Part shown: in pieces, positions 25,697 through 35,111 of the stretch | Layout: every line of letters starts with the position of its first letter | How positions within the stretch are numbered: the first letter of the stretch is position 1 | Assembly: GCA_947456305.1 (NCBI GenBank) | Contig: CANGPN010000015.1 | Span: 1-54,347 of the forward strand | Length of the DNA stretch: 54,347 nucleotides | Origin: Comamonadaceae bacterium | Lineage (GTDB): Bacteria > Pseudomonadota > Gammaproteobacteria > Burkholderiales > Burkholderiaceae_C | Direction: 5' to 3' | Made by a program: the position numbers and the translations under genes | The notes under the pieces: generated by a model | The model's database searches: none | What the model was told of the DNA's origin: nothing | Seen by the model: only the letters and a program-made list of their open reading frames with translations

Positions 25697-26695
25697 TTGA
25701 CAAAAAGAGATCACTTGAAGAAACATTCTCTTTCAATAATCAGCGAAGAACCCAATTCCGATCTGACCGTACTCAAGATCGCCTCCGCATCGCGAAACAG
25801 CAGCAGCCAACTTTATGGTGACAGAATCTTACTGACGATTCCGAATATTGAGGATCTCCACAAGAAAATAAAACAGAAACTCAACCTTCACGGGATCAAA
25901 GATCTCGAGTCATCGTGTTCACTACAGTTTAAAAGTGATCGGGTAGAAAACTTCGACTCGATTGATAGTTTCCTGCAATACGACTTCAAATTAGAGTCTC
26001 TTACGGAATCACTTGGCATCAAATGGACCTTTATTTTTGACAGCATGGAAGCCGGAAATTCACATCTTCATTGTGTTTCTCTGAGATTTGCTGATTTTCC
26101 AGCCCCTGGGGCACTTCTTCAACGGATGCTCAGCGCACGCGCTGGGGACAACGACGAACAAGATCCTGACTTCTTTGCTCCTACGGTCTGTAAGCTTGAT
26201 TTTGCCGATAACAGATTTGCTACTGAACTATTCTCTGTTGTTAGTGGTTGGATAAAGGCTCAGCCTCGAGTTGAACCAGCCTTTGAGGTAATAAATCAAA
26301 TTAAAAATTACGAGGATCTAATACGAAGTTTTATAGAAAATACATTACCTATCATTGCCTTATTAGCGTACTTGGGAATTTGGCTTGGACTATTGCCTGA
26401 ACAAATATCTACTTCTGTGAAGTATTCTGTTGCGTGGATGATCGGAGGAGGCGCGATCTTCCTTTTAGCAAACTACATCTCTAAAGCTGTAGCTCGAATT
26501 ATTGGAAAAAATATTCGACGTATGTCACTCGTTCCAATATTTCAACTAACTTCAGGGGACACTAATCAAATTACCCGCTACATCGCTCGAAGCCAGAAGT
26601 CTGCCTATGTACTTATTGCTACCGGCGTTCTGTACGGCTTATCTCAGGGATTTGGTCTTTACTTGGCTTCTAAAATTTTCAGTCACTTACCTTAA
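25697..26695 (+). CDS. Orphan protein with three C-terminal membrane segments
   Basis: The frame of 332 codons begins at a TTG with no good ribosome site, so the true start is uncertain. About 210 N-terminal residues look soluble and mixed alpha/beta. Three hydrophobic segments follow: LPIIALLAYLGIWLGLLP, YSVAWMIGGGAIFLLANYI and YVLIATGVLYGLSQGFGLYL. I do not recognise the family. Base composition is much AT-richer than the purH and hemL sides, which suggests acquisition. A cytoplasmic sensor-like domain anchored by C-terminal helices is one architecture that would fit, but no function can be assigned. Confidence 0.6.
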   Translation: MTKRDHLKKHSLSIISEEPNSDLTVLKIASASRNSSSQLYGDRILLTIPNIEDLHKKIKQKLNLHGIKDLESSCSLQFKSDRVENFDSIDSFLQYDFKLESLTESLGIKWTFIFDSMEAGNSHLHCVSLRFADFPAPGALLQRMLSARAGDNDEQDPDFFAPTVCKLDFADNRFATELFSVVSGWIKAQPRVEPAFEVINQIKNYEDLIRSFIENTLPIIALLAYLGIWLGLLPEQISTSVKYSVAWMIGGGAIFLLANYISKAVARIIGKNIRRMSLVPIFQLTSGDTNQITRYIARSQKSAYVLIATGVLYGLSQGFGLYLASKIFSHLP

Positions 26696-26780
26696 TGCCA
26701 AAACTATAATCGCCACTGCGGTCTAAATGTTCGCAAAACCGAACAGGACACTGTTGTCAATGCCTTAGGACAAACAGCCC

Positions 26781-28355
26781 TCAATGCCTGAAATGCCTCA
26801 CGCCCGTGAACACCATGGCCACGTCTCTTTCATTCGCCGCGTCAATCACTTCCTGATCACGCATGGAACCGCCGGGTTGAATCACGCAAGTCGCGCCCTC
26901 GTCTACCACCACGTCTAAGCCATCGCGGAACGGAAAAAACGCATCGCTGGCAACCACTGTGCCTTGCAATGACAAACCAGCATGACCGGCTTTGATAGCC
27001 GCGATACGCGCTGAATCCAAGCGGCTCATTTGACCCGCGCCCACGCCCATGGTCATGCCGTTGGCGCAAAACACAATCGCATTGCTCTTCACAAACTTGG
27101 CCACTTTCCACGCAAACAGCAAGTCTTGCAACTGCTGCGGCGTGGGTTGCTTCTTGGTGACCACTTGCAAATCATCCAAACTTAATTGGTGGTTGTCAGC
27201 GGTTTGCATCAACAAGCCCGAGCCTACGCGTTTGACATCCAACAAGTTCAAGCCATTTGCCCAAGGCGTGTCGCCGCCGGGCGGCAGCGCGATTTGCAAC
27301 ACGCGCACATTCGCTTTGGCTTGCAATTGCACCAGAGCTTCGCCTGTGAAAGATGGCGCAATCAACACTTCCACAAATTGCTGCGCCAGCGCTTGCACCG
27401 TGGGCAAATCGACGGGGCAATTGAAGGCGATGATGCCGCCGAAGGCCGATGTCGGGTCGGTCTGGTAAGCCTTTTTGTACGCAGCCAATGCGTCCTCAGC
27501 AACGGCCACACCGCAGGGATTGGCGTGTTTCACGATGACGCAAGCCGGTGTGTCAAAACTCTTGACACATTCCCAAGCCGCGTCCGCATCTGCGATGTTG
27601 TTGAAAGACAGTTCCTTGCCTTGCAACTGACGCGCGGTAACAAGTGAGCCGGGTGCCGGGTCAGCGTCACGGTAAAACGCGGCCAACTGGTGCGGGTTCT
27701 CGCCATAGCGCAAGTCCTGCAATTTCACAAAGCGCCCGTTGGCCTGCGCGGGGAACAAACTGCGTTGTTCGGTGGCCAAGTCCAGCGATGACAAATAGTC
27801 GCTGATGGCACCGTCGTACATGCTGATGCGGTTGAACGCGGACACCGCCAGTTTGAAACGTGTGGCCTCGCTCAAGCCCTGGTGCTCGCGCCATTCATCA
27901 ATGACTGGCTGGTACTGCGATGCGTGGGTCAACACCGCCACATGCTTCCAGTTTTTGGCAGCGCTGCGCACCATGGCCGGGCCGCCTATGTCTATGTTTT
28001 CAATCGCATCGTCCAGCGTGCAATCGGGCATGGCAACCGTGGCTTCAAATGGGTACAAATTGACCACCAGCAAGTCGATGGTGTCTATGCCGTGGTCTTG
28101 CAAGGCTTGCATGTGTGCGGGTACATCGCGTCGCGCCAGCAAGCCGCCATGCACATTGGGATGCAAAGTTTTGACACGCCCGTCGAGCATTTCAGGAAAG
28201 CCGGTCAATTCGGCAACCTCGCGCACAGGCAAGCCTTGTGCGGCCAGCAACTGCGCGGTTCCGCCGGTAGAAATCAACTTGATGCCCAAAGCATGCAAGG
28301 CCTGAGCGAGCTCCACAACGCCGGTCTTGTCGGACACGGAAATCAATGCATTCAT
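26781..28355 (-). CDS. purH: Bifunctional AICAR formyltransferase / IMP cyclohydrolase
   Basis: A 524-residue enzyme for the last two steps of IMP synthesis. The N-terminal MGS-like IMP cyclohydrolase domain starts [18 protein letters not shown] and has [14 protein letters not shown] and [20 protein letters not shown]. The C-terminal AICAR transformylase domain has LRYGENPHQ, the KHANPCG motif and [10 protein letters not shown]. The length matches the family. It follows dusB-fis on the same strand, a familiar Burkholderiales order. Confidence 0.97.
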   Translation of the reverse strand: MNALISVSDKTGVVELAQALHALGIKLISTGGTAQLLAAQGLPVREVAELTGFPEMLDGRVKTLHPNVHGGLLARRDVPAHMQALQDHGIDTIDLLVVNLYPFEATVAMPDCTLDDAIENIDIGGPAMVRSAAKNWKHVAVLTHASQYQPVIDEWREHQGLSEATRFKLAVSAFNRISMYDGAISDYLSSLDLATEQRSLFPAQANGRFVKLQDLRYGENPHQLAAFYRDADPAPGSLVTARQLQGKELSFNNIADADAAWECVKSFDTPACVIVKHANPCGVAVAEDALAAYKKAYQTDPTSAFGGIIAFNCPVDLPTVQALAQQFVEVLIAPSFTGEALVQLQAKANVRVLQIALPPGGDTPWANGLNLLDVKRVGSGLLMQTADNHQLSLDDLQVVTKKQPTPQQLQDLLFAWKVAKFVKSNAIVFCANGMTMGVGAGQMSRLDSARIAAIKAGHAGLSLQGTVVASDAFFPFRDGLDVVVDEGATCVIQPGGSMRDQEVIDAANERDVAMVFTGVRHFRH

Positions 28356-28398
28356 GGGTACAACTTTCTATTTGGCTGATAAGCCAGTGAATAAAAAT

Positions 28399-28632
28399 TC
28401 AAAGTAATTTGTGGTCGGTGAGTTTTTTGCGCAAAGTATTGCGATTCAGACCCAGCCAGCTGGCAGCACGTGACTGGTTACCGTCTGCGTGTTTCATGAC
28501 CACGTCAAGCAAGGGTTTTTCCATGACTTGGATCATCATGTCATGCAATTGATCAGGTTCGGCGCCGCGCAAGTCTTTGAAGTAAGCCTCGAGACTGTGG
28601 CGCACCACCTCTTCAATTTGTTTTTTGCTCAT
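28399..28632 (-). CDS. fis: Fis-family DNA-binding protein
   Basis: A 77-residue Fis protein, shorter at the N-terminus than the E. coli protein of 98 residues, as is usual in betaproteobacteria. The C-terminal HTH reads GNQSRAASWLGLNRNTLRKK. It is a nucleoid-associated protein that bends DNA and affects rRNA promoters. Its ATG overlaps the dusB stop (28629-28632), so the two are co-transcribed as in E. coli. Confidence 0.95.
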   Translation of the reverse strand: MSKKQIEEVVRHSLEAYFKDLRGAEPDQLHDMMIQVMEKPLLDVVMKHADGNQSRAASWLGLNRNTLRKKLTDHKLL

Positions 28633-29660
28633 GTCTGAGTCTCCAGAACAGGTTCTGATGTCGGGTAGTGCAAACGGTCGGACAGTTGTCCCAGCCGTTC
28701 AAAATAGTCAGCCACCACCGCCAGTTGGCGGTCGCAGTTGTCAATCGAATTCATGATTTGCCTGAAGGCTTGCGCTTGAGGCAGTCCATTTGTGTACCAC
28801 CCTATGTGCTTGCGCGCGCTGCGCACACCTGTGTGGCTGCCATAGAGGCTGTAATGGTCTTGCAAATGATGAAGCAACAAACGCTGCACCTCGGCCACCA
28901 AGGGCGGCGCCAGCAAAGAGCCGTGCGCCAAAAAATGCTGTATCTCTCTGAATATCCAAGGCCTGCCTTGTGCGGCACGCCCGATCATTACCGCGTCTGC
29001 GCCGGTGTGTTCAAGCACATGTTTTGCTTTTTCCGGTGAATCAATGTCGCCATTGGCAACCACCGGCACGCCAACTGCGGCCTTGACTTGCGCGATGGTG
29101 TCGTATTCAGCTTGTCCACTGTAGCCTTGCTCGCGGGTGCGGCCATGCACTGTGATCATTTGAACACCGGCGGATTCGGCCTGCTTTGCCAATGTGACGA
29201 CGTTGCGCTGATCAGCACGCCAGCCGGTGCGCATCTTCAAGGTGACAGGCACGCCAAAAGGTGTGGCGGCATCCACCACCGCTTGAACAATCGATATAGC
29301 CAAAGATTCATCTTGCATCAATGCCGAGCCAGCCCATTTGTTACAGACCTTTTTGGCCGGGCAACCCATGTTAATGTCAATGATTTGCGCACCGCGCTGT
29401 ATGTTGTAGACCGCGGCATCGGCCATCATGTCTGCATCTGTCCCTGCAATTTGCACAGCGATGGGGCCAGCCTCTCCATCGTGGTTGGCACGACGCGATG
29501 TCTTCAAACTGTCCCACAGGTCTTTGCGCGAGGTCACCATTTCACTGACCGCATAAGCCGCGCCAAGCTGTTTGCACAATATGCGAAATGGACGGTCTGT
29601 CACACCGGCCATGGGTGCGACGAAAACGTTGTGTGCCAATTCAAAGGAAGCAATGCGCAT
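28629..29660 (-). CDS. dusB: tRNA-dihydrouridine synthase B
   Basis: A 343-residue FMN enzyme that reduces uridine to dihydrouridine in the tRNA D-loop. It has NVFVAPMAGVTDRPFR at the start, the INMGCPAKKVCNKWAGSAL segment with the catalytic Cys, and HGRTREQGY. I chose the ATG at 29660, which places MRIASFELAHNVFVAPMAG at the N-terminus; the frame runs on to 29789 but the extra stretch does not look like protein. It overlaps fis by 4 bases. Confidence 0.95.
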   Translation of the reverse strand: MRIASFELAHNVFVAPMAGVTDRPFRILCKQLGAAYAVSEMVTSRKDLWDSLKTSRRANHDGEAGPIAVQIAGTDADMMADAAVYNIQRGAQIIDINMGCPAKKVCNKWAGSALMQDESLAISIVQAVVDAATPFGVPVTLKMRTGWRADQRNVVTLAKQAESAGVQMITVHGRTREQGYSGQAEYDTIAQVKAAVGVPVVANGDIDSPEKAKHVLEHTGADAVMIGRAAQGRPWIFREIQHFLAHGSLLAPPLVAEVQRLLLHHLQDHYSLYGSHTGVRSARKHIGWYTNGLPQAQAFRQIMNSIDNCDRQLAVVADYFERLGQLSDRLHYPTSEPVLETQT

Positions 29661-29810
29661 GCAGGTAGCTAAGGTGTGCTTAAAAAGGAGGCACGATTCT
29701 AGCGGTGTACCAGTGCATTTGTATCGCTCATTTCTTATAAATTTTTTGGACAATGACTGCGTGATTAAGTGTGTGTTTTGTCGCTGCAATCAACACTTAC
29801 ACTGACTTAT

Positions 29811-30284
29811 ATGGAGATTTTTTTTCAAAACCTATTGACAAACTTGTCGCAGCCCGAGTATGGGCTGGCTGTTTTATTTATCGCCTCATTGTTGGCGGCC
29901 ACCTTGATACCTCTGGGATCCGAGCCTTTGCTGCTGGGATTGATTGCACTCAACCCCGCTTTGCTGTGGCCTGCATTGCTCGTAGCCACCCTTGGCAACA
30001 CCTTAGGCGGCATGGTCGGTTGGTGGATGGGACTGGGTGCAGAACGTTGGATGGCAAAACATCTCCATCAAGACAAAGTGACCCACCACATGCGCGCGCT
30101 TCGCTGGCTTGAACGCGTCGGCCCCGCCGCTTGCCTGGGCGCGTGGTTGCCCGTCATTGGGGACCCGCTGTGCGTGGTGGCCGGTTATTTGCGCCTGCCT
30201 TTGTTGCCTTGCACCCTCTATATGGCCATAGGCAAGGCTTTGCGCTATGGCGTGCTGGTGTTCGGTTGGCAGTGGTTGATGTGA
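29811..30284 (+). CDS. YqaA-like small DedA-family membrane protein
   Basis: A 157-residue inner-membrane protein with four or so hydrophobic segments and the VATLGNTLGGMVGWWMG and LGAWLPVIGDPLCVVAGYLR motifs of the YqaA/DedA (SNARE-associated) class. Members of this wider family are linked to lipid translocation and membrane homeostasis. The ATG at 29811 is chosen over an upstream in-frame start. It ends one base before the convergent ychF gene. Confidence 0.82.
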   Translation: MEIFFQNLLTNLSQPEYGLAVLFIASLLAATLIPLGSEPLLLGLIALNPALLWPALLVATLGNTLGGMVGWWMGLGAERWMAKHLHQDKVTHHMRALRWLERVGPAACLGAWLPVIGDPLCVVAGYLRLPLLPCTLYMAIGKALRYGVLVFGWQWLM

Positions 30285-30285
30285 T

Positions 30286-31377
30286 TTAACTGCTGAACAA
30301 AAAGTTCATCACGTCGCCGTCTTTGACCACGTATTCCTTGCCCTCGGCGCGCATCTTGCCCGCGTCTTTCGCGCCTTGTTCGCCTTTGAACTGAATGAAA
30401 TCATCAAAGGCAATGGTTTGTGCGCGGATGTAGCCCTTTTCAAAATCGGTGTGAATCACACCGGCGGCTTGCGGGCCGGTGTCGCCCACACGTATGGTCC
30501 AGGCGCGCACTTCTTTCACGCCTGCGGTGAAGTAAGTTTGTAAACCCAACAAGGTGTAAGCCGAGCGAATCAATCGGTTGAGTCCGGGTTCGGATTGACC
30601 GAGTTCAGCCAAAAACATATCGCGGTCTTCATCGCTCATTTCGCTCATCTCGGCTTCAAGTTTGGCGCTGATCGCGACCACAGGCGCATGTTGCGAATGG
30701 GCAAATTGGGTGAGGCGATCAAGCATGGGGTTGTTCTCGAAACCGTCTTCGGCCACATTGGCGACAAACATCGCTGGCTTGGCGGTGATCAGGAAAAACT
30801 GTTTGACCGCGAGTTTTTCTTCTTTGCTGAAATCGATGGTGCGTACCGGCTTGGTGTCGTTCAGTGCAGCTTGGCAACGCTCCAAAATAGCCACCAGTTT
30901 GGCCGCTTCTTTGTCACCTGAACGTGCGGTTTTTTGGTGGCGGTGTAATGCTTTTTCTACACTGCTCAAGTCGGCCAGACACAACTCGGTTTGAATCACT
31001 TCAATGTCGGAAATAGGATCGACTTTGCCAGCCACGTGAATCACGTTGTCGTCTTCAAAGCAGCGCACCACATTCACAATCGCATCGGTTTCACGGATGT
31101 GCGCCAAAAACTGGTTGCCCAAACCTTCCCCGGTGCTAGCCCCGGCGACCAAACCGGCGATATCCACAAACTCAACGATGGCAGGAACGACACGCTCGGG
31201 CTTGACGATCTCGGAGAGTTGGCCCAATCGCAAATCCGGCACCTCGACCACACCGACATTGGGCTCGATGGTGCAAAACGGGTAATTTTCAGCCGCAATG
31301 CCCGCTTTGGTCAGGGCGTTGAACAGGGTGGACTTACCGACGTTGGGCAAGCCCACGATGCCGCATTTCAAACTCAT
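30286..31377 (-). CDS. ychF: Redox-responsive ATPase YchF (OLA1 family)
   Basis: A 363-residue Obg-related P-loop protein. G1 is [21 protein letters not shown]3 is [19 protein letters not shown] and the C-terminal TGS domain has [13 protein letters not shown]. YchF hydrolyses ATP rather than GTP and binds ribosomes. The length is the family norm. It ends at LFSS, directly against the convergent YqaA-like gene with no space for a terminator. Confidence 0.96.
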   Translation of the reverse strand: MSLKCGIVGLPNVGKSTLFNALTKAGIAAENYPFCTIEPNVGVVEVPDLRLGQLSEIVKPERVVPAIVEFVDIAGLVAGASTGEGLGNQFLAHIRETDAIVNVVRCFEDDNVIHVAGKVDPISDIEVIQTELCLADLSSVEKALHRHQKTARSGDKEAAKLVAILERCQAALNDTKPVRTIDFSKEEKLAVKQFFLITAKPAMFVANVAEDGFENNPMLDRLTQFAHSQHAPVVAISAKLEAEMSEMSDEDRDMFLAELGQSEPGLNRLIRSAYTLLGLQTYFTAGVKEVRAWTIRVGDTGPQAAGVIHTDFEKGYIRAQTIAFDDFIQFKGEQGAKDAGKMRAEGKEYVVKDGDVMNFLFSS

Positions 31378-31465
31378 GGCTGTTTCCTTGGAAAGCTAAA
31401 GCGCAAGCTAGGGTTGTGCGCAAAGCCTGAAATTCTACGGCCAGCCAACTCCTACAATGGTTTGC

Positions 31466-32584
31466 ATGTCATCCTCCTTTGATATTTGCATTCGCGGCAG
31501 CGGTGTTGTGGGCAGCACATTGGCCTTGTTGCTGGCCCGACAACGCCTGAACATCGCCTTGGTCGGACAGCCGCCACCTGCCAATGATGTGCGTGCTTTT
31601 GCTTTGAACGCGCATTCACGGGAAATGCTCAGTGATTTACGCTGCTGGCCGGATGGTTTGCACGCCACCCCGGTTCAGTCCATGCAGGTTTGGGGCGATG
31701 CCGGCGGGCAAGTGCAATTTCAATCTCCTTCTTTCAATGGCTTGACTCACATCGTTGATGTGCCTTCTCTGGAACAACTGCTGGCCGATGCCATTTCTTT
31801 TCAACCAGCCATTCAACGCGTGGAAACACCAGTCTCTGCCAAACTCACTGTGGTGTGCGAAGGCCGTCACAGCATCACGCGCCAAGACTTGGGCGTGGCT
31901 TACGACACGCTGCCCTATGCACAACATGCCTTAGCCACACGCGTGCGCTGTGCCAAACCTCACCGTCAACAAGCCTTGCAATGGTTCAGTCAATCTGCGC
32001 AAGCGCTGGACATACTGGCGCTGCTTCCATTGGGCGGCAGTGCCGGTGATGAAGCAGCGGTGGTTTGGTCGCTACCGTCTGAACGGGCACTGCAACTGCA
32101 ACAAGCCTCACCAGAACAACTGTCTGCGGCACTCACACAAGCCAGCCATGAAGTGCTGGGCGAACTGCAAGTGACGAGTGCGGCACAAGTCTGGCCGCTG
32201 CAACTCGCCAAAGCCACTCATTGGAGCGGGCGTTTTGCAACAGGCGGTGCTTGGGTGCTGGCAGGGGACGCGGCGCACAGCATTCATCCGCTGGCAGGTC
32301 TGGGTTTGAATCTGGGCTTGGCTGATGCCAGTGAATTGGCCTCTGTGCTGAAAGAACGCGAGACAACGGCTTACTGGCGCAGTGTTGACGACCGGTTTTT
32401 GCTGCGCCGCTATGAGCGTGCCCGCAAAGCCGGTCTGCAAGCCACCTGGCTGGCCTGCGACAGCTTGCAACTTTTGTTCAATCATCCCAATACCGCTGTG
32501 CAAACCTTACGCAACTGGGGTTTGAACAGTTTCAACCAATTCGCACCGCTCAAACAATGGACGGTGCAACAGGCCATGCATTGA
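31466..32584 (+). CDS. FAD-dependent monooxygenase of the UbiH/UbiF/UbiI type
   Basis: A 372-residue flavoprotein hydroxylase with a GSGVVG dinucleotide-binding motif near the N-terminus (ICIRGSGVVGSTLALLLA) and the second FAD motif GDAAHSIHPLAGLGLNLGLAD. The usual first-motif spacing GxGxxG is kept. It is likely to hydroxylate the ubiquinone ring precursor; which position cannot be told. The start may instead be an ATG three codons earlier. dsbC begins 14 bases after the stop. Confidence 0.88.
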   Translation: MSSSFDICIRGSGVVGSTLALLLARQRLNIALVGQPPPANDVRAFALNAHSREMLSDLRCWPDGLHATPVQSMQVWGDAGGQVQFQSPSFNGLTHIVDVPSLEQLLADAISFQPAIQRVETPVSAKLTVVCEGRHSITRQDLGVAYDTLPYAQHALATRVRCAKPHRQQALQWFSQSAQALDILALLPLGGSAGDEAAVVWSLPSERALQLQQASPEQLSAALTQASHEVLGELQVTSAAQVWPLQLAKATHWSGRFATGGAWVLAGDAAHSIHPLAGLGLNLGLADASELASVLKERETTAYWRSVDDRFLLRRYERARKAGLQATWLACDSLQLLFNHPNTAVQTLRNWGLNSFNQFAPLKQWTVQQAMH

Positions 32585-32598
32585 ATTCAACTGGAAAA

Positions 32599-33336
32599 AT
32601 GATGTTTAACTTTTTAAATCGTCCCACTGTCCCATTCGTTTTATTTTTTTGCACACTACTCGCAGGCGGCCAAGTGTTCGCGCAAGGCGAAGAAGCTTTG
32701 ATACGCAAAAACCTCAAAGAGCGTATGCCGCATATTCAGCCGATTGACGAAGTGCGTAGAACCCCTATGACAGGTCTGTTTGAACTGCGGGTTGACGGCA
32801 CTGAAATTTATTACACCGATGCCACTGGCAGTTTTATTTTGCAAGGTCAATTGATAGACACCAAAACTCAGCGCAACCTGACTGATGAGCGGGTACAAAA
32901 AATCACCGCCATCGATTTCAAATCTTTGCCTTTGAAAGATGCAATCACCATTGTTCGCGGCAATGGCGAGCGCAAAATCGCCGTGTTTGAAGACCCGAAC
33001 TGCGGTTATTGCAAACGGTTTGAGCGCGATCTGGCCAAAGTCGATAACGTCACGGTTTATTTGTTTTTATTACCCATTCTGGGCAAAGATTCATTAGAGA
33101 AATCCAAGTCTATTTTGTGCGCCAAAGATCCGGGTAAAAGTTGGCAAGACTGGATGGTGCGAGACCAGACACCGGTCTCTGCCAGTTGCGACACATCGGC
33201 TTTGAAGCGCAACACTGAATTCGGCCAGAAAATGAAAATCACCGGCACACCTACTTTGATCTTCACTGACGGTACACGCGTGCCCGGCGCAATTGAACTC
33301 GCGCAAATTGAAAAACTGTTGGGCAAACAACCATGA
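32599..33336 (+). CDS. dsbC: Thiol:disulfide interchange protein DsbC
   Basis: A 245-residue periplasmic disulfide isomerase. A signal peptide (FVLFFCTLLAGGQVFAQ) precedes the N-terminal dimerisation domain, and the thioredoxin domain has the active-site motif DPNCGYCKRF (Cys at about residues 135 and 138). The cis-Pro loop is ITGTPTLIF. It acts with DsbD to repair wrongly paired disulfides. The stop overlaps the start of the next gene by 4 bases. Confidence 0.93.
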   Translation: MMFNFLNRPTVPFVLFFCTLLAGGQVFAQGEEALIRKNLKERMPHIQPIDEVRRTPMTGLFELRVDGTEIYYTDATGSFILQGQLIDTKTQRNLTDERVQKITAIDFKSLPLKDAITIVRGNGERKIAVFEDPNCGYCKRFERDLAKVDNVTVYLFLLPILGKDSLEKSKSILCAKDPGKSWQDWMVRDQTPVSASCDTSALKRNTEFGQKMKITGTPTLIFTDGTRVPGAIELAQIEKLLGKQP

Positions 33337-35105
33337 CGAGTTTCGCCACTGCAGTGCATTACCAGGTTGAAGTTCATGACCTGCATGCGCATGTGTGGCA
33401 GGTCACGCTGATCATCGCCAAACCGCATGCCTTGCAATTGCTGCAATTGCCAGTGTGGATACCCGGCAGTTACATGGTGCGTGAATTCTCCAAGCAATTG
33501 AGCCTGGTGAAAGCATTTCAAAACGGCAGTGCATGTGTGCTGACACAAACCGCCAAAGCCAGTTGGCAAGTGCATGCCGACCCTGGGCAAGCATTGAGTG
33601 TGCAATACCAAGTCCATGCATATGACGCATCGGTTCGCACTGCGTGGCTGGATGCCATGCGCGGATTTTTCAATCCCACCAGCTTATGCATGATCGCTAT
33701 CGGTCACGAACAGCAAGCACACACATTAGAAATCTCTTCACCCGCAAATTGCGCACACTGGCAGTTGGCAACCGCATTGAAACCGCTGAAAACCAACGCC
33801 AAAGGTTTCGGCATCTATGCCGCTGCTGATTACGATGAGTTGGCCGACTCGCCGGTGGAAATGGCAGATTTCTGGTCAGGCGAATTCATTGCCAAAGGCG
33901 TGCCGCACAGGGTAGTGGTTACCGGGGCTGCGCCATCCTTTGATGGACAACGTTTGCTCACAGACATGCAAGCCATTTGCGAAACTGAAATCCATTTCTG
34001 GCACGGCAAAAGCAAACCGGTGCATGACCGCTATGTGTTTTTGATCAATGCCGTGGCTGACGGCTACGGCGGTCTGGAGCACAAACACAGCACAGCTTTG
34101 ATTTGTAAGCGCGAAGACCTGCCGCGTGTTTCGCAGGTCAGCGCAAGTGATGGCTATGTCAGTTTGTTAGGTCTGATCAGCCATGAGTATTTCCACACTT
34201 GGAACGTCAAACGCCTGCGCCCTGCTTCATTGGCAAACTATGACTACACGCAGGAAAACTACACTGACTTGCTGTGGTTCTTCGAGGGTTTCACCAGTTA
34301 TTACGACGATGTATTGCTGTGCCGTGCCGAATTGATTTCACCGGCGGTGTATTTGAAGTTACTCGGCAAAACCATCAACAGCGTGTTGCAAACACCGGGG
34401 CGTAAAAAACACAGCGTGGCGCAATCCAGTTTTGAGGCCTGGACCAAGCTGTATCGTCCCGACGCCAACAGCCCCAACTTGTCGGTGAGTTATTACGCCA
34501 AGGGCTCTTTGGTTGGACTGTGTCTGGATTTGTCATTGCGTCAATCCGGCCACAGCCTGGATGAAGTGATGCGCGGTTTATGGAAACGCTGCAAAGCCGG
34601 GTCCATGCAGGAAAGTGATTTATTGCAGGTATTGAAAGACCTCACCGGGCGCAGTTGGCAGCGTGAGATCAAAGCCTGGGTGCACGGCACTGCTGATTTA
34701 CCACTCAAACAGTTGTTCACTGAACAAGGCGTTTCCATCACCGAGGAACACGCCCCCTTGACCCAGCAACTCGGTTTGCGCGTTCAAGAAAACCACGCGG
34801 TGCAAATTCAAACCGTGCTGAGCGGCGGCGTCGCTGAAGTTGCAGGTTTTGCACCCGGCGATGAGTGGTTAGGCATCACCGTCAAAGCTGGACAAAAAAC
34901 AGCAAGCACTTGGCGCATCAAACGGCTTGATCAACTCTTGATGCTGTTCGGACAGCACAAATCGTTCACAGCGCTTGTGGCACGAGACGGGCAGATTCTG
35001 CAACTGCCGGTGCGATTGCCACCGAACGATCAACGCGTCTGGCGATTGGGCATCAAAGACCCGAACAAAGTGGGTCAGTGGCTGGCGGGTCAAGCTGCCA
35101 CTTGA
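33333..35105 (+). CDS. M61-family metallopeptidase (glycyl aminopeptidase-like) with PDZ domain
   Basis: A 590-residue protein. The zinc motif HEYFHTWNVKRL begins at residue 284, and EGFTSYYDD supplies the third ligand and the family signature. An N-terminal beta domain precedes it, and a C-terminal PDZ domain follows (SGGVAEVAGFAPGDEWLGI). M61 peptidases act as aminopeptidases with a preference for Gly or Ala. No signal peptide is visible, so it may be cytoplasmic. It overlaps dsbC by 4 bases. Confidence 0.9.
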   Translation: MTSFATAVHYQVEVHDLHAHVWQVTLIIAKPHALQLLQLPVWIPGSYMVREFSKQLSLVKAFQNGSACVLTQTAKASWQVHADPGQALSVQYQVHAYDASVRTAWLDAMRGFFNPTSLCMIAIGHEQQAHTLEISSPANCAHWQLATALKPLKTNAKGFGIYAAADYDELADSPVEMADFWSGEFIAKGVPHRVVVTGAAPSFDGQRLLTDMQAICETEIHFWHGKSKPVHDRYVFLINAVADGYGGLEHKHSTALICKREDLPRVSQVSASDGYVSLLGLISHEYFHTWNVKRLRPASLANYDYTQENYTDLLWFFEGFTSYYDDVLLCRAELISPAVYLKLLGKTINSVLQTPGRKKHSVAQSSFEAWTKLYRPDANSPNLSVSYYAKGSLVGLCLDLSLRQSGHSLDEVMRGLWKRCKAGSMQESDLLQVLKDLTGRSWQREIKAWVHGTADLPLKQLFTEQGVSITEEHAPLTQQLGLRVQENHAVQIQTVLSGGVAEVAGFAPGDEWLGITVKAGQKTASTWRIKRLDQLLMLFGQHKSFTALVARDGQILQLPVRLPPNDQRVWRLGIKDPNKVGQWLAGQAAT

Positions 35106-35111
35106 TTCGAT

